DNA of 17,780 bases. It comes from an uncultured Oscillospiraceae bacterium. GTDB taxonomy: Bacteria > Bacillota > Clostridia > Oscillospirales > Oscillospiraceae. The translations under genes and the position numbers were made by a program. How positions within the stretch are numbered: the first letter of the stretch is position 1; the number at the start of each line of letters is the position of its first letter. The stretch lies in the NCBI GenBank assembly GCA_944385595.1, contig CALWXY010000078.1, positions 1 to 17,780 of the forward strand, given 5' to 3'. The notes under the pieces are model-generated. The model was not told where the DNA came from. It saw only the letters and a program-made list of their open reading frames with translations, and ran no database searches. Positions 1 to 6,110 of the stretch are shown here, piece after piece.

Positions 1-509
1 GTGCCGGAGGCAATGCCGCAGCGGTATGCCCAGGCGACGTATGGGGCGTAGTATGCGGTGTACGGCACGTCGGCGAGACCGTCGACGGTGGCGCTCATGA
101 GGTCGTTCCTGATGTAGCCTGTCTGCCCGCCGGTGCGGACGCGGTACCAGCCGTTTTCGTAGCCTATGACCTCGACGGCCTCGCCGATGTCGAGCATGTC
201 GAGCTTCTCGGAGCTGGTGTTCGGCTCGGAGCGCAGGTTGACGTAGGTTTTCGTGATGACGCCCGCCGCCGTGAGGTCGGTGGAGATACCGGCCATGCGG
301 CCGAGTACGGTCATAAACATGCCGCGGGTCATAGTGGCGTCGGGGGAGAAGGTGTCGGCGCCCGTGCCCTGAAACAGGCCGTTTTCCACAACATAGTCGA
401 CGGCTTCGGCATACCAGGCGCTGCCTGCGACGTCGGAGAAGGCGAGCGCGGGCGCGGCCAGACTCAGCATAATGGCGAGAATTATTAAAAAGCAGAGCTT
501 TTGTCTCAT
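1..509 (-). CDS. Exported SLH / bacterial SH3 domain protein (partial, C-terminus outside window)
   Basis: The 169 visible residues begin with a Sec signal peptide: MRQK, a hydrophobic stretch over residues 6-20, and a likely cleavage after ALA at 21-23. An S-layer homology repeat follows at about 24-76 (FSDV..AWYAEAVDYV..NGLFQGTG..FSPDATMTRGMF). Then comes an SH3-like domain at about 86-140 (YVNLRSEPNTSS, GENGWYRV-type core, GYI). A second SLH repeat starts near 145 (LADVPYTAYYAPYVAWAYRCGIASG) and is cut by the window edge. SLH domains usually anchor proteins to the cell wall, and SH3 domains often bind peptidoglycan, so a surface role in wall binding is inferred; any catalytic domain would lie outside the window. 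The start is fixed by GAGGTGA at 513-519. Nearby palindromes separate the gene from the HD gene upstream. Confidence 0.85.
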   Translation of the reverse strand, partial: MRQKLCFLIILAIMLSLAAPALAFSDVAGSAWYAEAVDYVVENGLFQGTGADTFSPDATMTRGMFMTVLGRMAGISTDLTAAGVITKTYVNLRSEPNTSSEKLDMLDIGEAVEVIGYENGWYRVRTGGQTGYIRNDLMSATVDGLADVPYTAYYAPYVAWAYRCGIASG

Positions 510-531
510 TGAATCACCTCGCATACCTGCA

Positions 532-560
532 ATGGTAACAAAAATTACAGAAAAAGTCAA
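532..560 (-). promoter_or_regulatory. Candidate sigma-A promoter of the SLH/SH3 gene
   Basis: On the minus strand TTGACT (555-560) and TACCAT (532-537) are separated by 17 bases. Transcription would start near 525 and leave a leader of about 16 bases before the ATG at 509. The -35 box shares bases 559-560 with the foot of the palindrome at 559-580. The -10 box matches the consensus at only four of six positions. Confidence 0.5.
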
Positions 561-580
561 GCAGCCCGTCAGGGCTGCTT
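559..580 (-). terminator. Palindromic terminator, repeat copy 1
   Basis: A perfect 9-base-pair inverted repeat, AAGCAGCCC/GGGCTGCTT, with a four-base loop. On the minus strand it is followed by GACTTTTTC, so it can act as a Rho-independent terminator for transcription coming from the HD gene. The identical 22-base palindrome recurs at 706-727, and a shortened version lies at 744-768. Confidence 0.65.
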
Positions 581-617
581 GTTGCTATGCAATAACTGAA
601 GCTGCGATTACAGACAT

Positions 618-660
618 TAGAGCAGCGGGGGAGCGCGAGGGGGCAAGACCCGCCTCGCGT
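618..660. repeat. Dispersed GC-rich repeat, copy at locus 1
   Basis: The block starts TAGAGCAGCGGGGG, continues GAGCGCGAGG and ends in CCCGCCTCGC. It recurs almost identically at 11113-11154, and its first half recurs again at 11269-11293. It can fold as GCGAGGGGG pairing with CCC-G-CCTCGC around a CAAGA loop. In both full copies it is followed within about 30 bases by a hairpin built on AAAGC/GCTTT, which suggests one composite element. No protein of plausible composition is encoded here. Confidence 0.75.
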
Positions 661-671
661 TAGATATGACA

Positions 672-705
672 GTTTCACATGAAAAGCGCAGCTTTTCAGT
701 GAAAC
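672..705. repeat. Long hairpin, part of composite repeat element
   Basis: GTTTCAC (672-678) pairs with GTGAAAC (699-705), and TGAAAAGC (680-687) pairs with GCTTTTCA (691-698). There is a single bulged A and a three-base loop. This gives 15 base pairs abutting the next palindrome at 706. There is no coding sequence here, and it lies in the spacer between the HD gene and the SLH gene. Confidence 0.75.
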
Positions 706-727
706 AAGCAGCCCGTCAGGGCTGCTT
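706..727. repeat. Palindrome copy 2 (identical to 559-580)
   Basis: The same perfect 9-base-pair inverted repeat (AAGCAGCCC/GGGCTGCTT) as copy 1, placed directly after the hairpin at 672-705. It is downstream of the HD gene on the minus strand and could act in termination or 3'-end protection. It lacks an immediate T-run on the minus strand. Confidence 0.7.
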
Positions 728-743
728 GCTTGCGTTATTATGG

Positions 744-768
744 TACAAGCCCATCAGGGCTGCTTGTT
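744..768. repeat. Degenerate palindrome copy 3 overlapping the HD gene stop codon
   Basis: ACAAGCCC and GGGCTGCTTGT surround ATCA. One arm lacks the CAG found in copies 1 and 2, so the stem is imperfect. The TGA stop of the HD gene (754-756, minus strand) lies in the loop region, and the last codons of that gene (AAG CAG CCC, Lys-Gln-Pro) are the repeat arm itself. Confidence 0.65.
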
Positions 769-1329
769 GTAGTATTCCGGCGCTTTCGATTTTGTGATCT
801 CAATCAGCTCGCTCCGCAGCTGCTCAAGCCAGGGCGCGGCGTGCGACTCCGGGACGCCGTAGGTGAGATTGAGGTCGTATTCCAGCGGCAGCCAGGTCGA
901 GACATCGGCCTCGTTGTGCTGGATGATGGCCTCCATTTTGTCGAGCGCCTTGTAGATGCGCGCCTCCGGCGTGGCGAGCGCCTCCATCTCGTCGAAAAGC
1001 CCGCCGAGCTCAGAGCGGTACAGCTCCGGGAGGGAGGCGATAAAGCGCCCGACGACGTCGCTCTCAGTCTCCTGGTCGCTCTTGGTCTTGCGGAAGGCGG
1101 GGATGTCGCCGGTGAAGGCCTCGCCGATGTCGTGCAGGAGGCACATGCGCAGCACCTTGTCCATGTCCGCCTCCGGGAACTCGTCGCGCGCGAAGTAGGC
1201 CATCAGGCAGAGGCGCCAGCTGTGCTCGGCGACGCTCTCGTGCCGCCCTGAACTCGTCCATGAGTGGCGAGTGTTGCACTTCATTTTCTCTGCCGTGTCC
1301 ATAATGCGGATAAATTCCTCCGGGCGCAT
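754..1329 (-). CDS. HD-domain phosphohydrolase (YfbR/HDDC2-like)
   Basis: A 191-residue soluble protein with the full HD metal-binding signature: His36 in SVAEHSWRL, His66-Asp67 in CLLHDIGEAFTGDIP, and Asp130 in KALDKMEAI. The spacing and the SVAEHS and LLHDIGE contexts fit the 5'-deoxynucleotidase/HDDC2 branch, which hydrolyses deoxynucleoside monophosphates in the cytosol. The exact substrate is not shown by the sequence. The ATG is preceded by AGGAGGTAATCCC, an excellent ribosome binding site. A terminator-like hairpin separates it from dapB upstream, so it is probably expressed partly by read-through or from an unseen promoter. The last three residues (KQP) are encoded by the palindromic repeat at 744-768. 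Confidence 0.85.
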   Translation of the reverse strand: MRPEEFIRIMDTAEKMKCNTRHSWTSSGRHESVAEHSWRLCLMAYFARDEFPEADMDKVLRMCLLHDIGEAFTGDIPAFRKTKSDQETESDVVGRFIASLPELYRSELGGLFDEMEALATPEARIYKALDKMEAIIQHNEADVSTWLPLEYDLNLTYGVPESHAAPWLEQLRSELIEITKSKAPEYYNKQP

Positions 1330-1342
1330 GGGATTACCTCCT

Positions 1343-1375
1343 AAAAATCAGTGCAGCCCGGACGGACTGCACTGA
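1343..1375 (-). terminator. Terminator/attenuator between dapB and the HD gene
   Basis: TCAGTGCAG (1348-1356) pairs with CTGCACTGA (1367-1375), extended by CC/GG after one mismatch. On the minus strand the stem is followed by ATTTTTAG, giving a short U-run that ends immediately before the HD gene's AGGAGG. It closes the asd-dapA-dapB unit. Confidence 0.7.
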
Positions 1376-1381
1376 ATAAAC

Positions 1382-2146
1382 TTATATTTTGCCCGCTAGC
1401 ACGTCGTTCATGTCGTACATGCGCGGCTCGGAGACGCCCGCCATGTACTCGGCGGCGGCGACGGCTCCGTTTGCGAAGACCTCGCGGGAGTAGGCGGTGT
1501 GCTTGAACTCGATGACCTCGTCCGGCCCGCAGAACAGCACCTCGTGCTCGCCGACTATGGTGCCGCCGCGCACGGCGGAGATGCCGATCTCGTGGTCGCC
1601 GCGCTGCCTGCGCACGCTCTGACGCTCGTAGACGTACTCGGCGTCGTAGGGCAGACCCTCGTTCACGGCGTCGGCCAGCATGATGGCGGTGCCGCTGGGG
1701 GCATCGACCTTCATGCGGTGGTGGCGCTCGACGATCTCGACATCGTAGTTTTCGCCGAGTACGGCCGCGACCTTTTTGAGCAGGTTGGTGAGCAGGTTAA
1801 TTCCGAGCGACATATTGCCGGAGCGGAAGATGGGCACCTGCTTCGAGGCCGCCTTAATCATCTCGAGCTGCTCGAGGCTGTGGCCGGTGGTGCATATGAC
1901 CGCCGGGATTTTGCGCCGGACGGCGTAGGCGAGCAGTGGTTCGATGGAGGAGGCGTTGGAGAAGTCGATGATGACGTCGGCCTCGCCGGCAAACTCCATG
2001 GGCTCGGCGTAGACGGGGTAGTCGGAGAGCTTGACGGCGTTTTTGTCAAAGCCGGCGACGACCTCGAAGCCCTCGCGCTGGGCGCACATGCGGGTGACGA
2101 CCTGACCCATCCGGCCATTGCAGCCGGAAATTATTATCTTTGGCAT
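1382..2146 (-). CDS. dapB: 4-hydroxy-tetrahydrodipicolinate reductase
   Basis: A 254-residue cytosolic enzyme that reduces the DapA product with NAD(P)H in the diaminopimelate/lysine pathway. The N-terminal nucleotide fold carries GCNGRMG at 8-14. CTTG at 85-88 lies at the domain junction. The catalytic segment VERHHRMKVDAPSGTA (about 139-154) has the paired His142-His143, Lys146 and the DAPSGTA loop. Length is typical for the Gram-positive family, slightly shorter than the E. coli enzyme. It follows dapA by only 12 bases, with AAAGGCGG as ribosome binding site in the gap, so the two are co-transcribed. A hairpin terminator lies directly downstream. Confidence 0.97.
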   Translation of the reverse strand: MPKIIISGCNGRMGQVVTRMCAQREGFEVVAGFDKNAVKLSDYPVYAEPMEFAGEADVIIDFSNASSIEPLLAYAVRRKIPAVICTTGHSLEQLEMIKAASKQVPIFRSGNMSLGINLLTNLLKKVAAVLGENYDVEIVERHHRMKVDAPSGTAIMLADAVNEGLPYDAEYVYERQSVRRQRGDHEIGISAVRGGTIVGEHEVLFCGPDEVIEFKHTAYSREVFANGAVAAAEYMAGVSEPRMYDMNDVLAGKI

Positions 2147-2158
2147 GGTGAACCGCCT

Positions 2159-3052
2159 TTACTTGACGAGCTTCACGCCGACTTCAAGCAGGCTGGCTCT
2201 GAGCTTCTCGACGTTGGCGGGGGCCATCTCCCACAGCGGGAGGCGCAGCTCGCCGGCGTCCATGCCCATGAGGTTCATGGCGGTCTTGACGGGGATGGGG
2301 TTGGTCTCGATGAAGAGGTCGTGGAAGAGGTTGGAGTACTTGTTGTGAATCTCGCGCGCGGCGGCGAAGTCGCCCTTCAGGCAGAGGTCGCAGAGGTCTG
2401 CCATGGGGCGGGGGAGGATGTTGGTGAAGACGGAGATGACGCCCTTGGCGCCCATGGCCATCATGGGCAGGGTGTTGTCGTCGTTGCCGCTCCAGATGTT
2501 GAGATTGTCGCCGCAGAGCTTCATGGTGCGGGAGATGAGGGAGAAGTCGCCGGCGGCCTCCTTGACGCCGTTGATGTTGGGGTGCTTGGCGAGGATGGCG
2601 TAGGTGTCGGCGGCAATGCCGATGGAGGTGCGGCTGGGCACGTTGTAGAGGATCATGGGGATGTCAACCCTGTCGGCGACGTAGGTGAAGTGCTGAACGA
2701 GGCCGCGCTGGGAGGTCTTGTTGTAGTAGGGGGTGACCATCAGGGTGGCGTCGGCGCCGGAGGCCTTGGCCGCGACGGCGAGCTCGTAAGCGGTGTTGGT
2801 GTCGTTGCTGCCGATACCGGCGATGATCTTCATACGGCCTGCGGTGTGCTTGACGCTGAAGTCGATGAGCTGCTCATGCTCCTCGATGGTCTGCGTGGCG
2901 CTCTCGCCGGTGGTGCCGCAGACGACCAGAGCAGAGGTGCCGCCCTCGTACTGGAAGTCGATGAACTCGGCCATCTTGTCGAAGTCGATGGCGCCGTTGT
3001 GGAAGGGGGTGACGATGGCGGTGCAGGAGCCGGTGAACACGGGAGTCTTCAT
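2159..3052 (-). CDS. dapA: 4-hydroxy-tetrahydrodipicolinate synthase
   Basis: A 297-residue (beta/alpha)8-barrel aldolase that condenses pyruvate with aspartate semialdehyde, the first step committed to diaminopimelate and lysine. Visible signatures are GTTGESAT at 46-53 (Thr47/Thr48), YYNK at 109-112, Tyr136 and Arg141 in YNVPSRT, and the Schiff-base Lys164 in GVKEAAGD. Length is normal for the family. The start is supported by GGAGG at 3063-3067. The gene sits 39 bases after asd and 12 before dapB, forming a compact pathway operon. No lysine riboswitch or T-box is recognisable upstream of the operon. Confidence 0.97.
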   Translation of the reverse strand: MKTPVFTGSCTAIVTPFHNGAIDFDKMAEFIDFQYEGGTSALVVCGTTGESATQTIEEHEQLIDFSVKHTAGRMKIIAGIGSNDTNTAYELAVAAKASGADATLMVTPYYNKTSQRGLVQHFTYVADRVDIPMILYNVPSRTSIGIAADTYAILAKHPNINGVKEAAGDFSLISRTMKLCGDNLNIWSGNDDNTLPMMAMGAKGVISVFTNILPRPMADLCDLCLKGDFAAAREIHNKYSNLFHDLFIETNPIPVKTAMNLMGMDAGELRLPLWEMAPANVEKLRASLLEVGVKLVK

Positions 3053-3091
3053 ATTAAACTAACCTCCAAAACAGATTCAGAAAGATATGTT

Positions 3092-4180
3092 TTACTTATT
3101 TTCAATATAGCCCTCGGCGCAGAGCAGCTCCGCGAGGAGGACGGCTCCGCCGGCGGCGCCGCGGAGGGTGTTGTGGCTGAGGCAGACGAACTTATAGTCG
3201 TACTGGGTGTCGGGGCGCAGACGGCCTATGCAGACGGCCATGCCGTTTTCAGTGCTGCGGTCGAGCCTGGTCTGCGGGCGGGAGGGGTCGGTGAAGTAGT
3301 GGAGGAACTTTTTGGGCGCGCTGGGGAGGCCGAGCTCCTGCGGGCGGCCGGAGAAGCTGTCCCACTTGGCGAGAATCTGCTCCTCGGTGGGCTTCTTATC
3401 GAAGCTCATGAAGACGGCGGCCATGTGGCCGTTGGAGGCGGCGACACGGAAGCACTGGGCGGTGATGGACGGACTCTCGGCGGTCTTGATGACGCCGTCC
3501 TCGACCTTGCCCCACAGCTTGAGCGGCTCACGCTCGGATTTCTCCTCCTCACCGCCGATGTAGGGGATGACGTTGTCGACCATCTCGGGCCAGCTCTCGA
3601 AGGTCTTGCCGGCGCCGGAGATAGCCTGATAGGTGCAGACAAGTGCTTTGTTCAGGCCGAACTCATCCTTGAGCGGATGCAGGGCGGGAACGTAGCTCTG
3701 GAGCGAGCAGTTGGACTTGACAGCGATGAAGCCGCGCTTGGTGCCGAGGCGCTTTTTCTGGGCGGCGATGACGTCGAGATGCTCGGGGTTGATCTCGGGC
3801 ACGACCATGGGGACGTCGGGCGTCCAGCGGTGGGCGCTGTTATTGGAGACGACGGGGCACTCGCACTTGGCATATTCCTCCTCGAGGGCCGCAATCTCCT
3901 CTTTTTTCATATCGACAGCGGAGAAGACGAAGTCGACCTCGTCGGCGATGGCCTTGACGTCGTCCTGAGCGCTTTTGACGATGATTTTCTTAGCCGATTC
4001 GGGCATGGGCACATCGAGCGCCCAGCGAGAGCCGACCGCCTCTTCGTAGGTTTTGCCGGCGCTGCGGGGGCTGGCGGCGATGACCTTGAGTTCGAACCAG
4101 GGATGCTCGCTGATGAGGGAGACAAAGCGCTGGCCGACCATACCGGTACCGCCAATGACACCGACTTTATACTTTTTCAT
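3092..4180 (-). CDS. asd: Aspartate-semialdehyde dehydrogenase, archaeal/fungal-type
   Basis: A 362-residue NADP-dependent enzyme converting aspartyl-phosphate to the semialdehyde that feeds DapA. The N-terminal motif GVIGGTGMVGQRF (7-19) binds the cofactor. The nucleophile is Cys158 in KSNCSLQS, and the likely acid/base is His252 in ASNGHMAA. The SNCS context, QAISGAGKT and the DNVIPYIGGEEEK segment (about 202-214) resemble the archaeal/yeast Hom2 class more than the common bacterial class with a PNCxTIQ motif; this is from memory of the families. It is the first gene of the minus-strand asd-dapA-dapB operon. Its ATG follows AAAGGAAG, and it diverges from the SpoIID-type gene. Confidence 0.95.
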   Translation of the reverse strand: MKKYKVGVIGGTGMVGQRFVSLISEHPWFELKVIAASPRSAGKTYEEAVGSRWALDVPMPESAKKIIVKSAQDDVKAIADEVDFVFSAVDMKKEEIAALEEEYAKCECPVVSNNSAHRWTPDVPMVVPEINPEHLDVIAAQKKRLGTKRGFIAVKSNCSLQSYVPALHPLKDEFGLNKALVCTYQAISGAGKTFESWPEMVDNVIPYIGGEEEKSEREPLKLWGKVEDGVIKTAESPSITAQCFRVAASNGHMAAVFMSFDKKPTEEQILAKWDSFSGRPQELGLPSAPKKFLHYFTDPSRPQTRLDRSTENGMAVCIGRLRPDTQYDYKFVCLSHNTLRGAAGGAVLLAELLCAEGYIENK

Positions 4181-4254
4181 AATCGACTTCCTTTCTCATC
4201 GTTATTCTCTGACAGCTTATTCTATTCCGAAACGGCGCCGCGGAGCACAGCGTT

Positions 4255-4283
4255 ATTATATAAAAATATTCCCGACTCTTGAA
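4255..4283 (-). promoter_or_regulatory. Candidate promoter of asd-dapA-dapB
   Basis: On the minus strand a perfect TATAAT (4255-4260) is followed by a leader of about 70 bases to the asd ATG. The best-placed -35 hexamer 17 bases upstream is TTCAAG (4278-4283), which is poor. It overlaps the -35 box of the divergent plus-strand promoter. Confidence 0.35.
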
Positions 4284-4307
4284 AAAGCGCAGGAATTCTT
4301 ATATAAT
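4279..4307 (+). promoter_or_regulatory. Sigma-A promoter of the SpoIID-type gene
   Basis: TTGAAA (4279-4284) and TATAAT (4302-4307) are spaced exactly 17 bases apart. Transcription would begin near 4314 and give a leader of about 105 bases before the ATG at 4419. Within the leader, TTGCGG near 4324 can pair with CCGCAA near 4385, and CTCC/GGAG (4396-4407) covers part of the ribosome binding site. Confidence 0.75.
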
Positions 4308-4418
4308 GATATTTACTGTCGACTTGCGGCGGTTCTGATATAGATGGTTTAAATAATGATAACACAGCAAAGTACTAACGTCAACCGCAAAGGGGCTCCC
4401 TGAGGAGGGGATTATTAT

Positions 4419-6110
4419 ATGAAATATTCGCAGAAGAAGCATATTTTTACATGCTTTTTGACCATTGTTTTAGTTATATGTATAACGATGCCGGGCCTCG
4501 CCGCGGCGAAATATTATGTGAATACCAGCGAGGACACCCTGAGCGGCTCGCTCAGCTCGGCCTACGCCGTCGGCTCCGGCGGCTCGTCGAAGCTGCCGGG
4601 CGGAACTATCTATGCGCTCACGGCCTCCGGGCTGGAGCAGGTCGGCTCCGCCGAGACCCCGGAGAGCGGCGAGATCGACGTCGGCGAGATTGGCTCCACC
4701 AGCATAAAGATCCAAAACGACACCGTCAAGGTCGGCCTCTACTATTATTACAGCTCCGCGCGCGACAGCTCCGTCGAGTACTGCCGCGTGGCGAACAGCA
4801 CCGGCAGCGGCTTTGAGTTCGGCTACTTCGACTCCGACCGCGATTTCCACAGCCTCGGCTCCACCTCCGAGAAAGACCTCACCGTGATGAAGGACACCAA
4901 CGTCTATGTGAGCGGCGGCACCGTCGGCTGCTACCATATTAAACTCAGCGGTACATACTCATCTTACAGCGAGGCCGAGTCCGCGGCCTCGAAATACGAG
5001 GGCGGCTTCCCCGCCTACTACAACGGCAGCTTCTGCGTCCTCGTCGGCAATTACAAGAGCTCCGCCGACGCCGCCGAGGCCATGGCCAGCCGCGGGCTGA
5101 GCGGCGAGGCCTACACCGCCAGCAGCCGCTGCGTGGTCGTCACCCGCACGGGCACTACCGATATCATATTTGAGTACGACTGCGGCTCCGACAGCTCGCT
5201 CGGCATCATGCCCATCTCGAGCTCCGGCAAGGCCGTCACCACCGTCGGCGGCGACGGCGCCACCGGCTACCGCTACTACGGCGGCTTCGAGTTCTTCCGC
5301 CACACCGGCAACAACATGACCGTCGTGAACTACGTCGACATGGAGGACTACGTCAAAGGCGTTATCCCCTACGAGATGAGCGCGTCCTGGCCGAAGGAGG
5401 CGCTGAAGGCGCAGGCCATGTGCGCCCGCACCTACGCCGCCGCCAACTACGGCCAGTACGGCAGCTACGGCTTCGATGTCACGAACGACACCTATTCCCA
5501 GGTCTACCGCGGCACCAACTCTGCGAATGCGACGACGGACGCCGCCGTCGACGAGACCGCGGGACTCTACGTCACCTACGACGGTGAGCTCTGCACGACA
5601 TTCTTCTTCTCGTCCGACGGTGGGGCCACCGCCAGCAGCGAGGACGTCTGGGCGACGGCGCTGCCTTACCTGCGCGGCAAGATAGACCCCTACGAGGCGG
5701 ACGTCGACTTCAACTACAAGAGCTGGAGCTATGAGTTCACGCCGGAGGAGCTGGGGCAGAAGCTGCGCTCCAAGGGCTACAGCATAGACGACGTCACGAG
5801 CGTCGAGCCGGAGTACACGGATGTCGGCAATATGAGCCGCCTCACCTTCTATGACGACTACGGCACCAGAGTTTCGGTGACCAAGAGCAACACCTACAGC
5901 GTGCTCAGCCTGCCAAGCATACATTTTACAATAGAGTTCGACGATGACAGCGGCAAATATATAATAGAAGGCGGCGGCTGGGGACACAATGTCGGCATGA
6001 GCCAGTGGGGCGCCTACTCCATGGCCAAGGTGCACGGCATGAGCTACGCCGAGATAATCTGCTTCTATTTCACCGGCGTCGACACATCAAAGGGAGTTTA
6101 CTCAGCATGA
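4419..6110 (+). CDS. SpoIID/LytB-domain protein with SPOR-like region
   Basis: A 563-residue exported protein. The signal peptide is MKYSQKKHIF plus a hydrophobic core over 10-27, with cleavage near LAAA at 27-30. Residues 31-170 are a beta-rich, Ser/Gly-rich region I do not recognise. Residues about 171-240 resemble a SPOR peptidoglycan-binding fold (YHIKLSGTYSSYSEAESAASKY, then FCVLVGNYKSSADAAEAM). The SpoIID domain spans about 285-555, with the catalytic Glu319 in GVIPYEMSASWPKEALKAQA, SSDGGATASSEDVW near 398-411, and GGWGHNVGMSQWGAYS near the C-terminus. SpoIID proteins are lytic transglycosylases acting on stem-peptide-free glycan, in engulfment or vegetative wall turnover. GAGGAGGGG fixes the start. 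Its TGA overlaps the queA ATG (ATGA), so translation is coupled. It may be vegetative LytB-like rather than true SpoIID. Confidence 0.9.
   Translation: MKYSQKKHIFTCFLTIVLVICITMPGLAAAKYYVNTSEDTLSGSLSSAYAVGSGGSSKLPGGTIYALTASGLEQVGSAETPESGEIDVGEIGSTSIKIQNDTVKVGLYYYYSSARDSSVEYCRVANSTGSGFEFGYFDSDRDFHSLGSTSEKDLTVMKDTNVYVSGGTVGCYHIKLSGTYSSYSEAESAASKYEGGFPAYYNGSFCVLVGNYKSSADAAEAMASRGLSGEAYTASSRCVVVTRTGTTDIIFEYDCGSDSSLGIMPISSSGKAVTTVGGDGATGYRYYGGFEFFRHTGNNMTVVNYVDMEDYVKGVIPYEMSASWPKEALKAQAMCARTYAAANYGQYGSYGFDVTNDTYSQVYRGTNSANATTDAAVDETAGLYVTYDGELCTTFFFSSDGGATASSEDVWATALPYLRGKIDPYEADVDFNYKSWSYEFTPEELGQKLRSKGYSIDDVTSVEPEYTDVGNMSRLTFYDDYGTRVSVTKSNTYSVLSLPSIHFTIEFDDDSGKYIIEGGGWGHNVGMSQWGAYSMAKVHGMSYAEIICFYFTGVDTSKGVYSA

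Noticed and set aside
472..663. A 63-residue plus-strand frame over the SLH gene start and repeats
   Set aside because: It runs antisense into the signal peptide of the SLH gene and through palindromes, without a ribosome binding site.
4181..4254. Lysine riboswitch or T-box upstream of asd
   Set aside because: The leader is only about 70 bases, too short for a lysine riboswitch, and no conserved core or T-box sequence is seen.
1499..4282. A 927-residue plus-strand open frame
   Set aside because: It lies antisense to dapB, dapA and asd, is rich in Val/Gly/Asp/Ala without motifs, and is explained by the GC-rich third positions of the real genes.
4959..6035. A 358-residue minus-strand open frame
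   Set aside because: It is antisense to the SpoIID-type gene, with repetitive Ala/Val composition, no ribosome binding site and no family motif.
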